A stretch of DNA of 64,000 nucleotides from Bacteroidota bacterium (GTDB lineage: Bacteria; Bacteroidota; Bacteroidia; Bacteroidales; Lentimicrobiaceae): positions 139,686-203,685 of the forward strand of contig JAEZNO010000021.1 in NCBI GenBank assembly GCA_023441805.1. The letters run 5' to 3'. The translations under genes were made by a program, and so were the position numbers. Below the pieces are notes generated by a model. It did no database searches. It saw only the letters and a list, made by a program, of their open reading frames with translations, and was not told the DNA's origin. Positions 18,471 through 28,472 of this stretch are shown here, in pieces; the first letter of the stretch is position 1; each line of letters begins with the position of its first letter.

Positions 18471-19388
18471 TTACTCCGCCCCTACTTTATGTTGCGATTC
18501 AATTATATGGTTACTGATTAGAATGATATTTTCCTCCACATTCTCAGCCAGGGGGTCAAACGGTGTGACTGAAATTCCCAGTTGATCAGCCAGTGTAACA
18601 GCACTTTTCTTATCAAACTGCTCTGAGTAAAATACTGTAGTAAGCTGTCTTTCCTTAGCCACATCAATCAGACTTTTCAGATAAGCCGGACTAGGTTCTT
18701 TACCTTCAAGTTCAATTGGGATTTGTTCAATACCATAATCACCTGCATAGTAACTCAATGAAGGATGATATATTATGAAAGAGTATGCTCCCTTAGCAAA
18801 CTTTTCTTTCAGGATATTATCAAGGGAATCAAGTCGATTTACGAATCTATTGTGGTTTCTGACAAATATTGTACTGTCATCAGGAAATTTATTAACCAGG
18901 TAATTCAATATATTATCGCTTTGAATTTTAACTGCCTTAAGTGATAACCAGATATGTGGGTCAATTGCTTCAATTGCATCGTGATCATGGTCATGATCAT
19001 GTTTATCTGACTCAACTTCTGAATCATGATGTTCATGATTGTGGCCCGTTAAAAAATTGATATTATTTGAGGTGATAACTACATCTAAATCAGGGTACAA
19101 ATCATGCAATTTTGGACCGATACTTTTTTCAAAATCCATCAAGCCCATTGAGAGGTAAGCTTTTGAATGGCGCAATTCCTGCATTTGACGTGCAGTAGGT
19201 TCATAGGTTTCAGGGCCACTGCCATCAGGAACAAGAACATTAATTTTGAACCGATCACCGGCGATTTGCCCGAGAATATACTTCTGTGGTTTTATGCTAA
19301 CTGTAATGTACTCGCCATTAAGTTCATTGCTACTATTATTACAACTTAATACCAGGATGCAGGATAATAAGATAACCAGTTTTTTCAT
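18471..19388 (-). CDS. znuA: Zinc ABC transporter substrate-binding lipoprotein
   Basis: This is the periplasmic receptor that delivers metal to the permease. The 305-residue protein starts with a lipoprotein signal (lipobox LVLSC, Cys16). A histidine/aspartate-rich loop with HNHEHH and HDHDHDHD lies at about residues 115-140, the hallmark of ZnuA-type zinc receptors. It is followed by DPHIWLS, whose His is a metal ligand. It is first in the operon. A TATTTTTG element at 19413-19406 could be its -7 promoter box. I did not recognise a Zur operator. Confidence 0.93.
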   Translation of the reverse strand: MKKLVILLSCILVLSCNNSSNELNGEYITVSIKPQKYILGQIAGDRFKINVLVPDGSGPETYEPTARQMQELRHSKAYLSMGLMDFEKSIGPKLHDLYPDLDVVITSNNINFLTGHNHEHHDSEVESDKHDHDHDHDAIEAIDPHIWLSLKAVKIQSDNILNYLVNKFPDDSTIFVRNHNRFVNRLDSLDNILKEKFAKGAYSFIIYHPSLSYYAGDYGIEQIPIELEGKEPSPAYLKSLIDVAKERQLTTVFYSEQFDKKSAVTLADQLGISVTPFDPLAENVEENIILISNHIIESQHKVGAE

Positions 19389-19607
19389 AAAATTTAAATA
19401 TGGTACAAAAATACGAAAAGGCGACCAAGGTATCTCATCATGTGATAAAGAACTCCTTTGACATAAACAGAATGTAGAAATTCATACACAATAAAATTTT
19501 GGCTAAAATCCTCCCAAATGCTTGATATTTAAGGAGTTTTGTGATCAATTACTATTTGGCTTCAATTTTGAACAAACAAAAGTAAACAATCAAAAACTCT
19601 TAAGCAC

Positions 19608-20477
19608 ATGAAAAAATTATTAGTGATCGCTCTTTTACCGCTTATGTTTGCAGCTTGCGAAAACAAAGAACAAACAGCACGTATAAATCAGTTACAGGAA
19701 GAACAGTCAATGTTAGTAAATGAGTCGAAGACCAAAGATTCGCTTATTAATGACTTTATGCAAACACTGAATGAAATTGAATCGAATCTTGCAGAAATCA
19801 GGTCAAGAGAAAAACTCATCAGTAAAGAAACCGGTTCAGGTACTGAGTTAAGCAGATCAGCCCGTCAGAGGGTTAATGAAGACATTCGCCTTATAAATGA
19901 ATTAATGGCTGAAAATAAAGAAAAGATTGCATCACTCAACAGTAAATTGAAGAAATCAAATCTCAGAATTGCTGAGTTTGAAAAAATGGTCGAAGCAACT
20001 AATCAGCAATTAGCATTAAGAGATAGAGAGATAGATTCATTAAAAACCGAACTATCAAATCTTAACTTTACTATTGCTGTATTAAATGACACAATTTCGC
20101 GCATTAGCGATCGCAACATGTCATTATCTGGTCAAATTACTGATCGTACCAATGAATTGAATACTGCCTATTACGTTGTTGGCGAAAAGAAAGAACTGAT
20201 TGAACAAAAGATTCTAAGTAAACAAGGTGGTGTACTTGGAATTGGAAGAACACAGAAAGTAGCCGGAGATGTCAATCTGAATGACTTTACTAAAGTTGAC
20301 ATACGTAATTTGAAGTCTATTCCGCTGGATGCTAAGAAAGCAACAATCATGTCAGTGCATCCTGCCGGATCGTATGAACTTGTTGGAAATGATAAACATG
20401 TTAATGAACTAGTGATAAAGGACCCGGAATTGTTTTGGCAAAAATCAAGGATGTTAGTTATCTCAACTGATGTTTAA
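19608..20477 (+). CDS. Coiled-coil lipoprotein of unknown function
   Basis: This is a 289-residue protein with a lipoprotein signal (MKKLLVIALLPLMFAAC, Cys17). It is followed by an almost continuous coiled coil from about 20 to 190, rich in Glu, Lys, Asn and Leu. A small globular C-terminal domain follows (about 200-289), including VGEKKELIEQKILSKQGGVL, which is often seen in Bacteroidota proteins of this type. Function is not known. It is divergent from znuA and ends in a strong terminator, so it is probably a single-gene unit. Confidence 0.75.
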   Translation: MKKLLVIALLPLMFAACENKEQTARINQLQEEQSMLVNESKTKDSLINDFMQTLNEIESNLAEIRSREKLISKETGSGTELSRSARQRVNEDIRLINELMAENKEKIASLNSKLKKSNLRIAEFEKMVEATNQQLALRDREIDSLKTELSNLNFTIAVLNDTISRISDRNMSLSGQITDRTNELNTAYYVVGEKKELIEQKILSKQGGVLGIGRTQKVAGDVNLNDFTKVDIRNLKSIPLDAKKATIMSVHPAGSYELVGNDKHVNELVIKDPELFWQKSRMLVISTDV

Positions 20478-20498
20478 TCTTTGCTTCTTTGTAAATTT

Positions 20499-20530
20499 AT
20501 CCCCCGGCAATAATCTGTCGGGGGATTTTT
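20499..20530 (+). terminator. Rho-independent terminator after the coiled-coil lipoprotein
   Basis: The arms ATCCCCCGGCA and TGTCGGGGGAT form an 11-bp stem with one G-U pair and a 6-base loop. A short T-run ends at 20530. It lies between the lipoprotein stop and the histidine kinase start. Confidence 0.9.
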
Positions 20531-20564
20531 GCGTTTTATAATTAACATTATCTCATACTCCTGG

Positions 20565-23129
20565 ATGAAACAAACTAAATCTACATCCGGTATCAAGAAA
20601 AAAATTGTAGGTGGATTTCTCCTTTTACTTACTTTGGTATTTCTTGCTATTTTCTCAGTAATACAATTAGCCACAAAACTTGCACCCCCTGACCCCGGTA
20701 TTTCTACTTCGGCCATAAAGCTCACGTTAACAAGTAATTTACTTTCATCAATTATCGAGGCCGACGGTCAGGCACGAGCTTACATAAGTACAGGCGATTC
20801 AAAATATCTTGATGCTTATTATGAGCAACAACGAAAATCAAATCAAATAGTAGATTCACTTGAGAGAGGAAGCATCTCAAACACAGGGCAATTTTTGAAA
20901 ATGGTGGCAGTCGACAGTCTTCTGCGGTTAAAAGAGGCTACCTATTCGAACTATTTTGAACTTCGGCAAAATGTTCTTGAAACAGGTGCAATTGACTTTA
21001 CTCAACTATCTGCCCGAATAAAGGATACAATAATCACAATACCCGATAAAAGGATCAACAAAACAGTAACACAACAAATTTCGCAGCGCGAGCAGCCCAA
21101 GAAGAAAGGATTTTTCCCAAAAATATGGAACAATATTACCGGGAAGAAAAAGTCGGACACATTATCCTCAAAGGGACCTGAACTCATTGTAAAATATGAT
21201 ACCGTTACCACCTACAGGACAACAATAGAGGATAATACGGTCAGTCAGGTTAAGGCCCAACTAAGGAGATACGAACAACAAAAAAATCTTCAGAAACAAC
21301 TATTGGCCGAACGTGAGTTGATGCTTGTACAGGCTGATCAGGACATAATGAATGAAATACGAGCAGTATTGTTATTATTCGAAAAAGAAGAAATTTCAAA
21401 AGCAATTACTGAAACCGAGAAGAACCATAAGTTACTTGATAATCTGTGGAAAACTGCTCTAATTTTGGCGGGTGCAGGTTTGCTCACAACCATCGGGTTC
21501 TTAATTCTTATTTGGAAGGATCTTGCAAAAAGTGCATTTTACAGAAAACAGTCGGAAGAGGCACGTACATTAGCCGAAAGTTTACTTAAAGTGAAAGAGC
21601 AATTTCTTGCCAACATGAGTCACGAAATCAGAACACCTCTGACTTCAATAATCGGGTTCACCGAAAGGTTAACTAATACCCAGGTTTCAAATGAACAATC
21701 AAGATATCTAAAGTACATAAGCTCTTCGTCTGAGCATCTGCTTGAACTGATAAATGACCTTTTAGATTTCTCTAAAATTGACAGCGGAAAATTACCTCTG
21801 GAAATAAAGGCTTTTGACCCTGAAGAGCTATTTCTTGATGCCTATGAAACCCTCGCTTCCCGTGCAAGCGAAAAAGGTATTGAGACAATTATCAGACAAA
21901 ATGTATCCAATCTTATCCTAAAAGGTGACCCTTTGAGATTAAGACAAATTGTGATTAATTTATTGAGTAACAGTCTGAAATTCACTGAAAAAGGAAAAAT
22001 AGTACTCCAGACAAAAGCCCAGTTGCTACCTGATAATAAATATGCTAACCTGATCATAAGAGTGGCTGATACAGGAATAGGAATTCCTGAAGATAAATTA
22101 AACTACATTTTTGAAGAGTTCTCACAAGTTGACCATAGTATCACGCGACGATTTGGCGGATCAGGATTAGGGCTTGCAATCACGAAGAAATTGGTTGAAA
22201 TGATGAACGGCACCATTAATGTTGTCAGTAGGGAATTGCAGGGTACAATTTTTACGGTGAGATTGAAAGTACCGGTTTCAAGTGAAAGTATAAAGAGTAA
22301 TTTACTGCCTGAAACCGTAAGAGACTTGAAGGGAATAAACATTCTGGTAGCCGAAGACGATCCGACTACCCAGATATTGTTAGAAGAATTTCTCAAGAGC
22401 TATAATACCAATCTATCAATAACATCGTCAGGTATTGAAGCATATAATTTATTCATTGAAAAACCTGATACTTTCGATATTGTGGCAACTGATATTCAAA
22501 TGCCGGGATTGAGTGGAATTGAACTAGTGAAACTAATCAAGGAAACTTGTGAAAAAAGAAAAATTAAGTCACCCGTAATCATTGGTTTGACTGCTCATGC
22601 AGATAGTAGAGATTTTGAAACATTTAAGGCTGCCGGAATGGATCATTTTATACTCAAGCCATTTAGAAACAAGGATCTTAAAGCGATATTTAACACGATC
22701 TCACTACCGGATAAGCCTGCGAAAGAATCCAATGATCCAGTTACAGTAACAATCAACATTGGAACGACTGAAATCAACAATTCGACAAGTCTTGATTTAT
22801 CGAGTTTCAGAAAATTTGCCGGTAATGACGAAAATTCACTGAATAGAATAATTATCTCGCTGAATGAAAATCTGGAAAAGACATTAGACCAGATGAAGGT
22901 AAAGTATCAGGAAAAGGATTTTCATGGTTTATCGGTACTCGCACACAGATTACAACCAAACATAAAATTGCTTGGAGTGGCAGATGCAGCTGCCATATTA
23001 CGGGAACTGGAAGTTATCAGTAGAAATGAAACTCCTGACGATGATGTTATTAGTGAGAAACTACAGGTGACATCAGCACATATTAAAAGAATACAGGTTG
23101 AGCTTCAGAAAATAGCTATTCCCGGGTAA
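20565..23129 (+). CDS. Hybrid histidine kinase with receiver and Hpt domains
   Basis: This is a membrane sensor kinase with a built-in phosphorelay. The ATG at 20565 is preferred over an in-frame TTG at 20529 that overlaps the terminator; this gives 854 residues. Two membrane helices (about 12-33 and 300-320) bracket an extracytoplasmic sensor of about 265 residues with coiled-coil character. HisKA follows with phospho-His353 (MSHEIRTPL), then the ATPase domain (GSGLGLAI), a receiver with Asp643 (TDIQMPG) and a C-terminal Hpt with His794. The signal sensed is unknown. It is convergent with an NtrC-type regulator only 7 bp away. Confidence 0.93.
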   Translation: MKQTKSTSGIKKKIVGGFLLLLTLVFLAIFSVIQLATKLAPPDPGISTSAIKLTLTSNLLSSIIEADGQARAYISTGDSKYLDAYYEQQRKSNQIVDSLERGSISNTGQFLKMVAVDSLLRLKEATYSNYFELRQNVLETGAIDFTQLSARIKDTIITIPDKRINKTVTQQISQREQPKKKGFFPKIWNNITGKKKSDTLSSKGPELIVKYDTVTTYRTTIEDNTVSQVKAQLRRYEQQKNLQKQLLAERELMLVQADQDIMNEIRAVLLLFEKEEISKAITETEKNHKLLDNLWKTALILAGAGLLTTIGFLILIWKDLAKSAFYRKQSEEARTLAESLLKVKEQFLANMSHEIRTPLTSIIGFTERLTNTQVSNEQSRYLKYISSSSEHLLELINDLLDFSKIDSGKLPLEIKAFDPEELFLDAYETLASRASEKGIETIIRQNVSNLILKGDPLRLRQIVINLLSNSLKFTEKGKIVLQTKAQLLPDNKYANLIIRVADTGIGIPEDKLNYIFEEFSQVDHSITRRFGGSGLGLAITKKLVEMMNGTINVVSRELQGTIFTVRLKVPVSSESIKSNLLPETVRDLKGINILVAEDDPTTQILLEEFLKSYNTNLSITSSGIEAYNLFIEKPDTFDIVATDIQMPGLSGIELVKLIKETCEKRKIKSPVIIGLTAHADSRDFETFKAAGMDHFILKPFRNKDLKAIFNTISLPDKPAKESNDPVTVTINIGTTEINNSTSLDLSSFRKFAGNDENSLNRIIISLNENLEKTLDQMKVKYQEKDFHGLSVLAHRLQPNIKLLGVADAAAILRELEVISRNETPDDDVISEKLQVTSAHIKRIQVELQKIAIPG

Positions 23130-23136
23130 CAAATAA

Positions 23137-24546
23137 TTACTGCAACGGAATATTATAGAGTCTCATCTTATTGTAGAGGGTCTTTCTGTCGACATTGAGT
23201 ATTTTGGCAGCTTTTGATTTGTTAAACCTCACCTTTTCCAGTGTGTTGATTATCAAATCACGTTCACTCTTATGAGCTGCATCCTTTAACTCAACAGGTT
23301 GAAAGTTTTGATTTGTTTGTTGGAAGGAATTCATTCCGGATATTGAGGAATGGTTGGCATGAGAAGTTGATTGGTAAGCTTCGTTAATCATTTCCTCCGG
23401 CAATGTATCTTTAAAGATTGTATCGCCTTTAGTCAGAAGGACAGCCCGTTTGATTATATTTTTAAACTCTCTGAAATTACCAGGCCATGAGTAGCGAGAG
23501 AAGATGTCAACCACTTCATCTTCGAAATACTCAACATTTCTTCCAAGATCTTCGTTTGCCTGTTTAAGGAAGTGCTTCGCAAAAAGCATCAAATCTTCAG
23601 GGCGCTGACGTAATGGTGCTACATGAATGGCAAATTCATTAATTCTGTGATACAGATCCTCCCTGAAGTCACCTTTAGCTACCGACTGCTTTAAGTCTTC
23701 ATTAGTAGCAGTTATTATTCTTACATCAATACTAATTTCATTGGTAGAACCAATTCTCCTGATCTTTCTTTCCTGGATAGCTCTTAAAAGCTGAACCTGA
23801 ATTTCATAACTGAGGTTGCCTATTTCATCGAGGAAGATAGTACCGCCATTTGCAGCTTCAAACTGACCCTGCTTATCAGAAAATGCACCGGTAAACGAGC
23901 CTTTCAGATGACCGAACAATTCACTTCCGGCTAAATCACGTGGTAAAGCACCGCAATCTATGGCAATGAAATTCTTATCATGCCTTTGGCTGCCCATATG
24001 AATCTTTCTGGCAATAAATTCTTTACCGGTTCCACTTTCCCCCATAATCAAAACTGACATATTAGTGGGAGCTACCAGACTAACGTACTCACTGATACGT
24101 TGTGCAGGCGGGCTATAGCCTTCAACGAAGAATGAAGTCTTCTCTTTACCGGATTCGGTAGCAGTAATATTGTTGACCGGATTTAATGCACGCTTTATAG
24201 TCAAGAGGATTTCATCAGGATTAACCGGCTTAGCTACATAATCAAAAGCACCAAGTTTCATTGCCTGCACTGCAGTCCTTATATCAGCATATCCTGTCAT
24301 TAAAATCACCGGAACATGTGAGTGTTCATGCATAACAGCCCTGAGTACTTCAAGACCATCATTATCAGGCAGACGTAAATCGGTGAGAACAATATCAGGT
24401 TTAAACTGTGCCAATTGTTTTGAAGCATCCTTAAATGAAAATGACTGTTGGACTTTAAAGCCTTGTTTTACAAGGAAAGTTTCCAACATAAGGCAAAAGG
24501 TTACATCGTCATCAACAATAAGGATTTTATGCATTGAAAGATCCAT
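23137..24546 (-). CDS. Sigma-54-dependent response regulator (NtrC family)
   Basis: This is a transcription activator for sigma-54 promoters. The 469-residue protein has an N-terminal receiver with Asp56 (LTDLRLPD), an AAA+ domain with Walker A GESGTGKE (169-176) and the sigma-54 contact loop GSFTGA (216-221; most family members have GAFTGA). A Fis-type helix-turn-helix lies at the end (KSKAAKILNVDRKTLYNKMR). A second possible ATG lies four codons in (MHKILIVDDD). It is tail-to-tail with the hybrid kinase, so pairing is plausible but not proven. Confidence 0.94.
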   Translation of the reverse strand: MDLSMHKILIVDDDVTFCLMLETFLVKQGFKVQQSFSFKDASKQLAQFKPDIVLTDLRLPDNDGLEVLRAVMHEHSHVPVILMTGYADIRTAVQAMKLGAFDYVAKPVNPDEILLTIKRALNPVNNITATESGKEKTSFFVEGYSPPAQRISEYVSLVAPTNMSVLIMGESGTGKEFIARKIHMGSQRHDKNFIAIDCGALPRDLAGSELFGHLKGSFTGAFSDKQGQFEAANGGTIFLDEIGNLSYEIQVQLLRAIQERKIRRIGSTNEISIDVRIITATNEDLKQSVAKGDFREDLYHRINEFAIHVAPLRQRPEDLMLFAKHFLKQANEDLGRNVEYFEDEVVDIFSRYSWPGNFREFKNIIKRAVLLTKGDTIFKDTLPEEMINEAYQSTSHANHSSISGMNSFQQTNQNFQPVELKDAAHKSERDLIINTLEKVRFNKSKAAKILNVDRKTLYNKMRLYNIPLQ

Positions 24547-24632
24547 CTATTATAAGTCAGTAAAACGTTAAGGGTAACTATTTGTTGATACCTTGCAGAA
24601 TGAAAAACCGGTATTGTGAACAAATATACAAC

Positions 24633-26249
24633 TTATCTGGCAATACTGAGCTTTGAGAACAATGTCTCCTGTTGCATAGCCTGGAGGGCATGCATCAGTT
24701 CATTATCAATAGGGCTGATGATTTCGAAATAGCTGTTAATATCAAACAGGTTTCTGGCAATAATACCTTTAATGATATACTTGATCTCATCACCTGATTT
24801 TTCCATAGAATCCTCAGCAGGTTTAACTCCCTTTGATTCTGCAAACTCTAAGAATTGCGACAGGATATTTTCATCTATTCCAAACTTAGCTTTATAATCC
24901 TGGAAAGTTTTGTATTCTCTGTTAATTTTACCCCTATTGCTCTCAAGATATTTGAGAACAAAATCATTAAACACTCCTTTTCTCCAGAGATCAGTATAAA
25001 ATGGAGAACTGGCTGTGGTATCAAGTGGGATGAACACATCGGGCATAATGCCACCTCCTCCGTAAACTATTCTTTTTGAAGGTGTATAATATTTCAACGA
25101 ATCGGGGAATTTAATGCTGTCAGCTGATACAAATTCACCATGCTTATAACGGTTTGTCAGATCAGCATAATAGTCTTCCACTCCACCTTCATAGGATTTT
25201 TGTATACTTCTTCCCGAAGGAGTATAATATCTTGCGGTAGTTAATCTTATCATTGAACTATCGGGGAGAAGGAATGGGCGTTGAACTAATCCTTTACCGA
25301 ATGATCTGCGTCCAACAATAAGACCACGATCCCAGTCCTGTACAGCACCTGCAACGATTTCGCTTGCTGAGGCACTACCTTCATTAACCAGAACTATTAA
25401 TTTTCCCTCTTCAAAATTCCCCTTATTTGTCGCTTTAAATTCCATTCTTGGACTTCTAAGTCCTTCAGTATATACTATCAAACGGTTAGCAGGAAGAAAA
25501 TCATCTGACAACTCAACTGCAATATCCAGAAAACCACCTGAATTGTTGCGTAAGTCAAGTATCAGATCCTTCATGCCTTTGCTTTTCAATGATGCGATGG
25601 CAGTCTTCATCTCATCCATTGAAGTTCTGGCGAACCTGGTGAGTTTTATGTATCCTACCTGTTCATCAAGCATAAAAGTTGCGTCGATGCTATTTAAAGG
25701 AATTTTATCTCTCTTAATGGTGTACGATATAAGGGGAAGTGAGTTATTGCGAAGAATATCAATCTCCACTTCGGTTCCTTTAGGTCCCCTTAGTTTTTCC
25801 ATTACATAGGTATTTGAAACCTTCTTACCAAAGGCATCCTCTTCATTGATACGAATAATTTTATCACCCGCCATAATGCCTAGCTTGTCAGAAGGGCCTC
25901 CCGGGACAGCTGAAATTACAAGAATGGTATCATTATATATCTGAAATTGAATACCAACACCTTCGAAATTTCCAAGTAATGGCTCATTGGCTCTTTTTAC
26001 TTCTTTTTTCGACAGATAAATTGAATGCGGATCAAGCTCTTTTAGCATTGAGACAATAGCTGTTTCAGTCAATTCATCCTGATCAGTTGAATCCACATAG
26101 TAATAATTTATGAATTGAAGAAGACTGGAGTACTTTTCAACATTTGCCCTGATTTCATTCCTTTGTGCGCTGGTAGTTTGAAAACTAAGTAGACCCAGAG
26201 CAAGGAGAAGTGAGAAAGCGATTTTATATAAATTTCCCGATTTGGTCAT
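24633..26249 (-). CDS. S41 family C-terminal processing peptidase
   Basis: This is an exported serine protease of the CtpA/Prc family, which trims or degrades proteins in the periplasm. The 538-residue protein has a signal peptide (cleavage near residue 29), a PDZ domain (about 90-165) and the S41 catalytic core. Ser294 (GSASASE) and Lys319 (FGKG) form the dyad with the 25-residue spacing seen in E. coli Prc. The C-terminal 130 residues are helical. A TAATTTTG element at 26288-26281 could be its -7 promoter box. Confidence 0.93.
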   Translation of the reverse strand: MTKSGNLYKIAFSLLLALGLLSFQTTSAQRNEIRANVEKYSSLLQFINYYYVDSTDQDELTETAIVSMLKELDPHSIYLSKKEVKRANEPLLGNFEGVGIQFQIYNDTILVISAVPGGPSDKLGIMAGDKIIRINEEDAFGKKVSNTYVMEKLRGPKGTEVEIDILRNNSLPLISYTIKRDKIPLNSIDATFMLDEQVGYIKLTRFARTSMDEMKTAIASLKSKGMKDLILDLRNNSGGFLDIAVELSDDFLPANRLIVYTEGLRSPRMEFKATNKGNFEEGKLIVLVNEGSASASEIVAGAVQDWDRGLIVGRRSFGKGLVQRPFLLPDSSMIRLTTARYYTPSGRSIQKSYEGGVEDYYADLTNRYKHGEFVSADSIKFPDSLKYYTPSKRIVYGGGGIMPDVFIPLDTTASSPFYTDLWRKGVFNDFVLKYLESNRGKINREYKTFQDYKAKFGIDENILSQFLEFAESKGVKPAEDSMEKSGDEIKYIIKGIIARNLFDINSYFEIISPIDNELMHALQAMQQETLFSKLSIAR

Positions 26250-26409
26250 GGTTGAAGATATTTTTTCGAATTAAGCAAAACAAAATTACGCTTTATTGAT
26301 TTATTAGGTTGATTATTAAAAGAAATAACTGAGGGTTATTAACAATTTTTAGTAGAACATGTCTTTTATTTTTTTTCACTACCTTTATGTTTATTAAGCT
26401 CCTAACCGC

Positions 26410-27126
26410 ATGAAACACAAATACCCAGCCACTATTGGAATAATTTTGTCATCATTATTGATTGCATTTAATGCATGCAAACATGAGCCTGATGAAGATG
26501 ATCCTCTAAATCCTAATCCTTCAGACACATTAGGTCTGATAACATGTGATCCCGACACGACGTATTTTCAAAATCAAGTGCTCCCGATTTTTCAGTCAAG
26601 TTGCGCATTATCAGGCTGTCATGATGCTACAACGGCTGAACACGACTTAATATTGTCTGATTATTCCCATATTATCAGTAGTGGTCATATTGAACCGGGT
26701 GATGCGTCAGATAGTGAAATTTATGAAAAGATTACTGAGGAAGATGATGATGACAGAATGCCACCTGCTCCATTTCCAAGATTAAGTAGTGAAAGTATTG
26801 CCCTCATAAGAAACTGGATTAATCAGGGTGCACTCAATAATCACTGTGATACAGATTGTGACACAACAGTGTTTACATATTCCGGAGCCATTAGATCAAT
26901 AATTCAGCAAAATTGTGTCGGATGTCATAATTCCTCATTTTCAAACGCAGGAGTAGTTTTAGACAGTTATCAGGGTGTTGCTGCTATTGCTAACGATGGC
27001 AGGCTGCTTGGCACAATATCTCATTCAGCGGGTTTTATCCCAATGCCTTTTAATGCAGCCAAATTACCTGATTGTAAAATAGCGCAGGTACGTAAATGGA
27101 TTGAAGCCGGAAGTCTTAACAACTAA
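26410..27126 (+). CDS. Diheme c-type cytochrome lipoprotein
   Basis: This is a 238-residue lipoprotein (probable lipid-anchored Cys23) with two cytochrome c-like domains. The first has an expanded heme site, CALSGCH (Cys65, Cys70, His71, CX4CH), with Met117 in RMPP as a possible axial ligand. The second has a canonical CVGCH (169-173) with Met212 in IPMPF. Domain 2 is clearly related to the next gene product. The fold resembles planctomycete-type cytochrome domains common in Bacteroidota. Electron transfer at the envelope is inferred; no substrate enzyme adjoins. Confidence 0.8.
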   Translation: MKHKYPATIGIILSSLLIAFNACKHEPDEDDPLNPNPSDTLGLITCDPDTTYFQNQVLPIFQSSCALSGCHDATTAEHDLILSDYSHIISSGHIEPGDASDSEIYEKITEEDDDDRMPPAPFPRLSSESIALIRNWINQGALNNHCDTDCDTTVFTYSGAIRSIIQQNCVGCHNSSFSNAGVVLDSYQGVAAIANDGRLLGTISHSAGFIPMPFNAAKLPDCKIAQVRKWIEAGSLNN

Positions 27127-27135
27127 TTGAAAATC

Positions 27136-27510
27136 ATGAAAAACATTCTTCTTTTGAGTTTATTGACAGCAATTTCAGCCTTGTCTCTTACTTCATGCTA
27201 TTATGACAGTGAAGAAGATTTATACTCTGGAATCAGCACATGCGATACGACTAATATTACATTCTCGCAAACTGTACAACCAATTCTGAGTCAGCACTGT
27301 AACATTTGTCATAACACAACTATAAATAACGGTGGAGTGATTACCGATAATTACAATGATCTGATTAATCCGGTGAATAGCGGAATCTTCTGGAAAGCAA
27401 TCAATCATGAACCGGGTGCCATACCAATGCCATTTAATGGCCAGAAACTCTCAGATTGCGACCTGAGTAAAATAAAAGTTTGGATTAATCAGGGTGCACC
27501 AAATAATTAG
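27136..27510 (+). CDS. Monoheme c-type cytochrome lipoprotein
   Basis: This 124-residue protein is encoded 9 bp after the diheme cytochrome; the ATG at 27136 is preferred to a TTG three codons upstream. It has a clear lipoprotein signal (lipobox LTSC, Cys21), one heme site CNICH (Cys55, Cys58, His59) and Met98 in IPMPF as likely axial ligand. It closely resembles domain 2 of the preceding protein (shared IPMPFN, KLxDC and WIxxG), so the pair probably arose by duplication. Confidence 0.8.
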   Translation: MKNILLLSLLTAISALSLTSCYYDSEEDLYSGISTCDTTNITFSQTVQPILSQHCNICHNTTINNGGVITDNYNDLINPVNSGIFWKAINHEPGAIPMPFNGQKLSDCDLSKIKVWINQGAPNN

Positions 27511-27571
27511 AATGAATCAAAAAAGATACAATTTCCGCAATTAGAGCCTGAATATTAATAAAAGCTGAATT

Positions 27572-28462
27572 ATGAGACACATTTTACAAATAATTATCCC
27601 AATCTTCGCAGTGTTCTATTCATTAAATGGATCGGCTCAGGATTTGATGGATGTATTCGGTGAAGAAGAGCCTAAGATTGAATATACTACTGCAACATTC
27701 AAAACCACAAGACTGGTTTCAGGGCAATCAATTGAGAACCCTGCCAATGGAGTGTTACTATTTATGATTTCACATCACTTTGGTAGGCTAAATCAGGGTG
27801 CCTATGACTTTTTTGGATTAGATCAGGCAACTATTCGCCTGGGTCTGGAATATGGAATCAATAATTTCATTAGTGTTGGCATTGGACGAAGTACTTATCA
27901 GAAGACTTTCGATGGATTTGTCAAAGCAAAAATCCTCCGACAAAGTAAAGGCTTAAGAAACATACCTATTTCAATTTCAGCTTTTACAGGAATGGATCTC
28001 TTTTCATTAAAGTGGCAGGATGAAGAAAGAACAAATTATTTTAGCTCACGATTATCATTTGTAAATCAACTACTTATTGCCAGAAAGTTCAGTGAAAATT
28101 TATCACTCCAAATTGCACCGGTGCATGTTCATAAGAATTTAGTTGTTGAAACAGGCACTAATGATAATTTTGCAATTGGAATGGGTGGCAGATACAAACT
28201 AACAAAGAGAACAAGTCTCAATGTTGAGTATTTCTATAACCTTCCCGGTTACATAGCCGATAATACTGTTGATCCTTTATCAATTGGCTTTGATATTGAA
28301 ACCGGAGGACATGTCTTCCAACTTCATTTTACAAATGCACAACCAATGTTTGACAGAGCCTTAGTGACTGAAACTCAAGGAAAATGGAGTAATGGAGACA
28401 TTTATTTTGGATTTAACATCAGCAGGGTATTTACTATAAAGAAACCGGCCGAATTCAAATAA
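27572..28462 (+). CDS. DUF5777 family outer-membrane beta-barrel protein
   Basis: This 296-residue protein has a signal peptide (cleavage near SAQ, residue 23). Its alternating polar/hydrophobic strands are typical of an outer-membrane barrel and match DUF5777 (KTTRLVSGQSIENP near the N-terminus). Function is unknown. It follows two cytochrome lipoproteins on the same strand with a 61-bp gap and precedes the rhomboid gene by 10 bp, so all four genes may form one operon. Confidence 0.75.
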   Translation: MRHILQIIIPIFAVFYSLNGSAQDLMDVFGEEEPKIEYTTATFKTTRLVSGQSIENPANGVLLFMISHHFGRLNQGAYDFFGLDQATIRLGLEYGINNFISVGIGRSTYQKTFDGFVKAKILRQSKGLRNIPISISAFTGMDLFSLKWQDEERTNYFSSRLSFVNQLLIARKFSENLSLQIAPVHVHKNLVVETGTNDNFAIGMGGRYKLTKRTSLNVEYFYNLPGYIADNTVDPLSIGFDIETGGHVFQLHFTNAQPMFDRALVTETQGKWSNGDIYFGFNISRVFTIKKPAEFK

Positions 28463-28472
28463 GTAAACTATA

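Noticed and set aside
20529..20565. Upstream TTG start for the hybrid histidine kinase
   Set aside because: It lies within the T-run of the preceding terminator and adds a hydrophobic segment with no family support; the ATG at 20565 is followed by the normal basic residues and membrane helix.
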